Shown piece by piece: positions 7,096 through 9,553 of a DNA stretch of 9,553 nt (position 1 is the stretch's first letter; the number at the start of each line of letters is the position of its first letter). Source of the DNA: CAYWGR01 sp964458015 (GTDB lineage Bacteria; Planctomycetota; Planctomycetia; Pirellulales; Thermoguttaceae); contig CAYWGR010000203.1 of NCBI GenBank assembly GCA_964458015.1, positions 1-9,553 on the forward strand, in the 5' to 3' direction. The translations under genes were made by a program, and so were the position numbers. Below the pieces are notes generated by a model. That model did no database searches. It saw only the letters and a program-made list of their open reading frames with translations, and was not told the origin of the DNA.

Positions 7096-7533
7096 ATGCC
7101 TTCGACTCGTTCGGTGCGTTGGATGTTGTCTCTGGCCGTCATTCTTCTCTCTGCCGCCATCGGTTGCGGCAAAGCCGATTCCAATCGCGGGTCGGTCAGC
7201 GGCGAGGTAAAACTCGACGACAAACCGCTCGAACAAGGCTCGATCTTGTTCACCCCCGTCGATGGCACGAAAGGAACCGTGGCCGGCGGCGAAATTAAAA
7301 ACGGCAAATATCAGCTTTCGGGCGAAAAAGGGCCCGCCTTGGGCAAAAACAGCGTCGCCATCCGTGCCGTCCGCAAAACGGGCAAAATGGTTCAAAAACC
7401 CATGGCCCCGCGCGGTGAAATGACCGAGGAACTTGCCGAGGCTGTCGCCCCGCGGTTCAATTCGTCCACCACGCTTTCTTTCGAGGTCAAACCCGGCGCC
7501 AATACAGGAAATTTCGACGTTCAATCCAAATAG
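7096..7533 (+). CDS. Small secreted lipoprotein, probable transthyretin-like/carboxypeptidase-regulatory-like fold
   Basis: A 145-residue exported protein without a known function. The N-terminus is basic (R5, R8) with a hydrophobic core at about 9-22 ending in SAAIGC-G, so C24 is the likely lipidated cysteine. The -3 position is Ala rather than the usual Leu/Val, so the lipobox is imperfect. The mature part begins with VSGEVKLDDKPLEQGSILFTPVDG and GEIKNGKYQL, the beta-strand pattern of small Ig/transthyretin-like domains (KPL-x-x-G-x-I-x-F). Small lipoproteins of this kind commonly follow DUF1559 genes in planctomycetes. Here it starts 12 bases after the DUF1559 stop with AAAGGA 7 bases before its ATG, so the two are surely co-transcribed. 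It may be a surface partner of the DUF1559 protein, but nothing in the sequence proves that. Confidence 0.85.
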   Translation: MPSTRSVRWMLSLAVILLSAAIGCGKADSNRGSVSGEVKLDDKPLEQGSILFTPVDGTKGTVAGGEIKNGKYQLSGEKGPALGKNSVAIRAVRKTGKMVQKPMAPRGEMTEELAEAVAPRFNSSTTLSFEVKPGANTGNFDVQSK

Positions 7534-7541
7534 AAGCTCAT

Positions 7542-8348
7542 ATGCGATTGAAAGATAAAGTTGCCATCGTCACCGGTGCCAGCAGCGGCATCGGCATCGG
7601 AATCGCCGAAGTATTCGCCCTGGAAGGGGCGCGCGTCGTATGCGTTGCACGCCGAGCAGCCGAAGGCGAGGCTGTTGCCGATTCCATCCGCCGCCAAGGC
7701 GGCAATGCCATGTTCCTCGCCTGCGATGTTGCCCAGGAATCGCAAGTGGAAAATCTGGTGCAACAAACCCTAGCGGCATACGGCCGCATCGACGTGTTGG
7801 TAAACAATGCCGGCGTCAATTTCGTCAAACCGTTCGACGAGCTTACCAGTTCCGATTGGGACCGCGTCATCGGCGTCGATCTTCGCGGCACGTTCCTTTG
7901 CATCCGCGCCTGTATCGGGCATTTTCTGAAGCAAGGCACCGGCAGCGTCGTCAACATCGCCACCGTCCACACAATGGCATGTCTGCCGGGCGCTGCGCCC
8001 TACGATGCGGCAAAATGGGGCATGATCGGGCTGACGAAGTCGTTGGCCGTCGAATATGCTTCGCGTGGCATCCGCTTCAACTGCTTAAGCCCTGGCCTGA
8101 TTGATACCCAGATTTGGACGGATATCCAAAACGGCGCTGAAGAGATCGAGGCTTGTTTATCCCATTGGAGGGCCAATATCCCCATGGGCCGCGTCGGGAC
8201 AATCCGCGAAATGGGACAGGCTGCCGCGTTTCTCGCCTCGGACGACGCTTCCTACATCACTGGCGCGAATCTGCTGGCCGACGGCGGCATGACCAGCCAA
8301 CTGGTCAGCAAAGAATCTTACCGCAGCAAGCCGCAAGAACGCGACTGA
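7542..8348 (+). CDS. Short-chain dehydrogenase/reductase (SDR), classical type
   Basis: A 268-residue cytoplasmic NAD(P)-dependent oxidoreductase, of normal length for a classical SDR. Motifs in order are TGASSGIG (11-18, cofactor binding), D62 (CDV), NNAG (88-91), Y154 and K158 (YDAAK) and SPG (183-185), with LADGGM near the end. The second strand ends in two arginines (R37, R38) with no acidic residue, which suggests NADP(H). Two of the four catalytic tetrad positions are unusual: T141 stands where Ser is expected (13 before the Tyr), and D113 where Asn is expected. Tyr and Lys are intact. It starts 8 bases after the lipoprotein stop with only a weak AGAAG site, so translation may be coupled to it. 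It resembles FabG or sugar/polyol dehydrogenases; the substrate cannot be read from the sequence. A role in metabolising the released sugar is only a guess from context. Confidence 0.93.
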   Translation: MRLKDKVAIVTGASSGIGIGIAEVFALEGARVVCVARRAAEGEAVADSIRRQGGNAMFLACDVAQESQVENLVQQTLAAYGRIDVLVNNAGVNFVKPFDELTSSDWDRVIGVDLRGTFLCIRACIGHFLKQGTGSVVNIATVHTMACLPGAAPYDAAKWGMIGLTKSLAVEYASRGIRFNCLSPGLIDTQIWTDIQNGAEEIEACLSHWRANIPMGRVGTIREMGQAAAFLASDDASYITGANLLADGGMTSQLVSKESYRSKPQERD

Positions 8349-8450
8349 ACAACCGCGGCAATGGAAACGGTCGTTGTCCAGGTCTCTTTAATCGCCAGCT
8401 TCGAGGCAACGCATCGGCGATATCCTGCCGTTTTTACATTCGACGATTCA
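8349..8450 (+). other. Intergenic sequence after the dehydrogenase gene
   Basis: I see no gene here and no convincing terminator. The next recognisable element is the 3' end of the DUF1559 relic, which converges on the dehydrogenase from the other strand. Confidence 0.5.
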
Positions 8451-8790
8451 CTATAACTTATCGCCGTTGATAGCCACACCATCCTTGCGATTGCCGAGGT
8501 TGGCGTGGGTAGCTGCGTCGATCAAATAGCTGATTGTGCGGACCGAGCCGTCGCAGAAGACCATGTTGAAACCGGCAGCATGAGCGCTGCCGTTCGCTTC
8601 CGTTTCCGCGGACAACATCGCTCCACGATCACTTTACGGCGGCCTCCGATCAATGTCTTGGCTTGCGTCGGGTGGCGTACTCTCGGATTGCATCTTCCTA
8701 TGCTAGGAATAGAAAGAGTGTTCGGCCAATCCTTCACGCCAACAAAACTTACGCAACGAGAGTCCGCTTTCGTGCAAAAGCCGTATGGCC
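8451..8790 (-). pseudogene. Relic of a DUF1559 gene (3' part only)
   Basis: Read on the minus strand from 8633 down to the TAG at 8453-8451, a 60-codon stretch gives a clear DUF1559 C-terminus. It contains NGSAHAAGFNMVFCDGSVRT, with the H-X9-DG motif intact, then ISYLID and NLGNRKDG. Just upstream the same frame is closed by TAA (8636-8634) after DIDRRPP. In another minus-strand frame at about 8715-8790, SRCVSFVGVKD and PNTL resemble the family's D-G-x-x-N-T region; this suggests frameshifts but is much less sure. No prepilin N-terminus (GFTLVELL) was found between the relic and 9038. The piece has no start or ribosome site of its own, so I take it as a decayed gene. The part from 8451 to 8633 is firm; the outer limit is approximate. 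It differs from the intact DUF1559 protein at 6079-7083, so it is not a simple recent copy. Confidence 0.75.
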
Positions 8791-9038
8791 GCTTTTCAAA
8801 ACGCCCTCGCCTCTCACCGTTTCGGATCGCATCTCGTCTCGCTTCCCGCATTATGCCCCAAGGACGCCTCCAAGATGACATGCGTCAGACGTTTACGAGT
8901 CGGGCGTTGTTCAGGCGGCCGTAGCAAAGGTTTTATCCACTGCGACATCATCTCTGGTACATATCGATTTATAGCTAGCTAGCATGCAACTGATCGGCGT
9001 GAAAAACAAACTGAATTGGCCGCCGACGAATCTATCGG
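8791..9038. other. Non-coding stretch between the DUF1559 relic and the GH95 fragment
   Basis: No gene is recognised on either strand. Short palindromes occur (ATCGAT at 8963-8968, GCTAGCTAGC at 8974-8983, GCATGC at 8982-8987) without a further pattern. It may be decayed coding sequence of the relic's 5' part, but no family motif survives. Confidence 0.45.
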
Positions 9039-9553
9039 CTATCTGGGATGCAGTATTCTACCATCTAGATGGTAAAGGGAATTGCGGATCGTGTTATTGA
9101 ACTGTACTACATGATTTTCATAGCGAACCACACACGGGTTTCCTAGGATAGAACAGATGTTGGCCCCCGTTAGCTTGCCATCTTTCCACTCGATTTGCAC
9201 CTCAAATCCGCCGCGGGCGATTAGGCCCTTCACATTGCCCGTGGGCCATGCCTTGGGCAACGCGGGAAGCAAATCGATTTCGCCCGAATGACTCTGTAGC
9301 AACATCTCGGCAATGCCTGCCATGCCGGCGCAATTGCCATCGATGATAAAAATGTTCTCCTGGGCACCTGCAATCCCACCACGCGAGAAGGTTAGTAAGT
9401 CCGCGTCCGTGTCTTCTTTCAATAATCCCAACACGTGTTCGTGCGCCCGCTGGCCATCGCCGAGTCGCACATAATAGTTGATCAAATTGGCTTCGACCAT
9501 GTAGTCCAGAAAGAATTGAGCGGCTTCCTTCAAAGACGGATAGGCCTGCTTGG
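9039..9553 (-). CDS. GH95 (alpha-L-fucosidase family) C-terminal fragment, 5' partial, with apparent internal deletion
   Basis: The frame enters from beyond the right edge and runs 170 codons to TAG at 9041-9039. GH95 enzymes hydrolyse alpha-L-fucosyl (or alpha-L-galactosyl) residues by inversion. The first residues (YPSLKEAAQFFLDYMVE) match the helix just before the catalytic S-P-E-N segment. The next ones (ANLINYYVRLGDGQRAHEHV) match the family's N-L-W-A-R-L-x-D-G-x-R-A helix, which normally comes about 170 residues later. The rest is typical: IDGN, AGIAEMLLQSH, GEIDLLPALPKAWP, VKGLIARGGFEV and IEWKDGKL, then a C-terminal beta domain. The usual DGNFGGTAG reads DGNCAGMAG. I infer an in-frame deletion with its junction near 9485-9495 that removed the likely acid-bearing part of the barrel. 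The product would then be inactive unless the protein has a different role. Being open and in frame, it may still be translated. Confidence 0.8.
   Translation of the reverse strand, partial: KQAYPSLKEAAQFFLDYMVEANLINYYVRLGDGQRAHEHVLGLLKEDTDADLLTFSRGGIAGAQENIFIIDGNCAGMAGIAEMLLQSHSGEIDLLPALPKAWPTGNVKGLIARGGFEVQIEWKDGKLTGANICSILGNPCVVRYENHVVQFNNTIRNSLYHLDGRILHPR

Noticed and set aside
8505..8924. A 139-codon plus-strand open frame after the dehydrogenase
   Set aside because: It is antisense to the DUF1559 relic and its translation is Arg/Ser-rich without motifs.
8963..8987. A cluster of short palindromes (ATCGAT, GCTAGCTAGC, GCATGC) as a possible recombination or binding site
   Set aside because: The units are short and unrelated, and no flanking repeat or integrase gene supports a site.
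9059..9074. A perfect 16-base palindrome (TACCATCTAGATGGTA)
   Set aside because: It encodes Y-H-L-D-G on the minus strand, near the expected end of the GH95 C-terminal domain, so coding explains it. I see no second copy in the window to suggest an operator.

Overview
The window looks like a piece of a planctomycete genome, probably Pirellulales-like. The evidence is a DUF1559 protein with a prepilin-type N-terminus and an H-X9-DG C-terminus, the remains of a second one, a FecR-type regulator followed by a PEP-CTERM surface protein, and a small lipoprotein placed directly after the DUF1559 gene. This assignment rests on family recognition; no rRNA or other taxonomic marker is present. I saw no tRNA, rRNA, CRISPR array, transposase or insertion sequence.

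Left part (1-5960), plus strand: three consecutive genes of quite different kinds. They are the C-terminal part of a FecR-like sigma-factor regulator (cut by the window edge), a secreted PEP-CTERM protein, and a very large secreted enzyme joining an SGNH/GDSL-type esterase to a GH127 (beta-L-arabinofuranosidase type) glycosidase. All three carry versions of the same module of about 215-230 residues. It starts at a D/S-L-x-x-I-x-x-G-G-N-G motif and ends at an F-x-D-P/A-x-L motif, and its second half resembles NPCBM-type carbohydrate-binding domains. A regulator, a surface-anchored protein and an enzyme sharing one probable glycan-binding module suggests a self-contained glycan sensing, capture and cleavage locus. 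In the enzyme the module appears to sit inside the C-terminal beta-sandwich of the GH127 part rather than after it.

Middle part (6011-8348), plus strand: a strong hairpin with a T-rich tail, then a tight three-gene run of DUF1559 pseudopilin-like protein, small lipoprotein and short-chain dehydrogenase/reductase, with gaps of 12 and 8 bases.

Right part (8349-9553): a decayed stretch in which everything recognisable is on the minus strand. It holds a 5'-truncated, stop-containing relic of a second DUF1559 gene and the C-terminal part of a GH95 (alpha-L-fucosidase type) enzyme that enters from beyond the window. The GH95 frame is open but seems to lack roughly 170 residues of the catalytic domain. 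Together the enzymes suggest breakdown of complex plant or algal polysaccharides containing L-arabinofuranose-like and fucose-like sugars; the actual substrate is inference.
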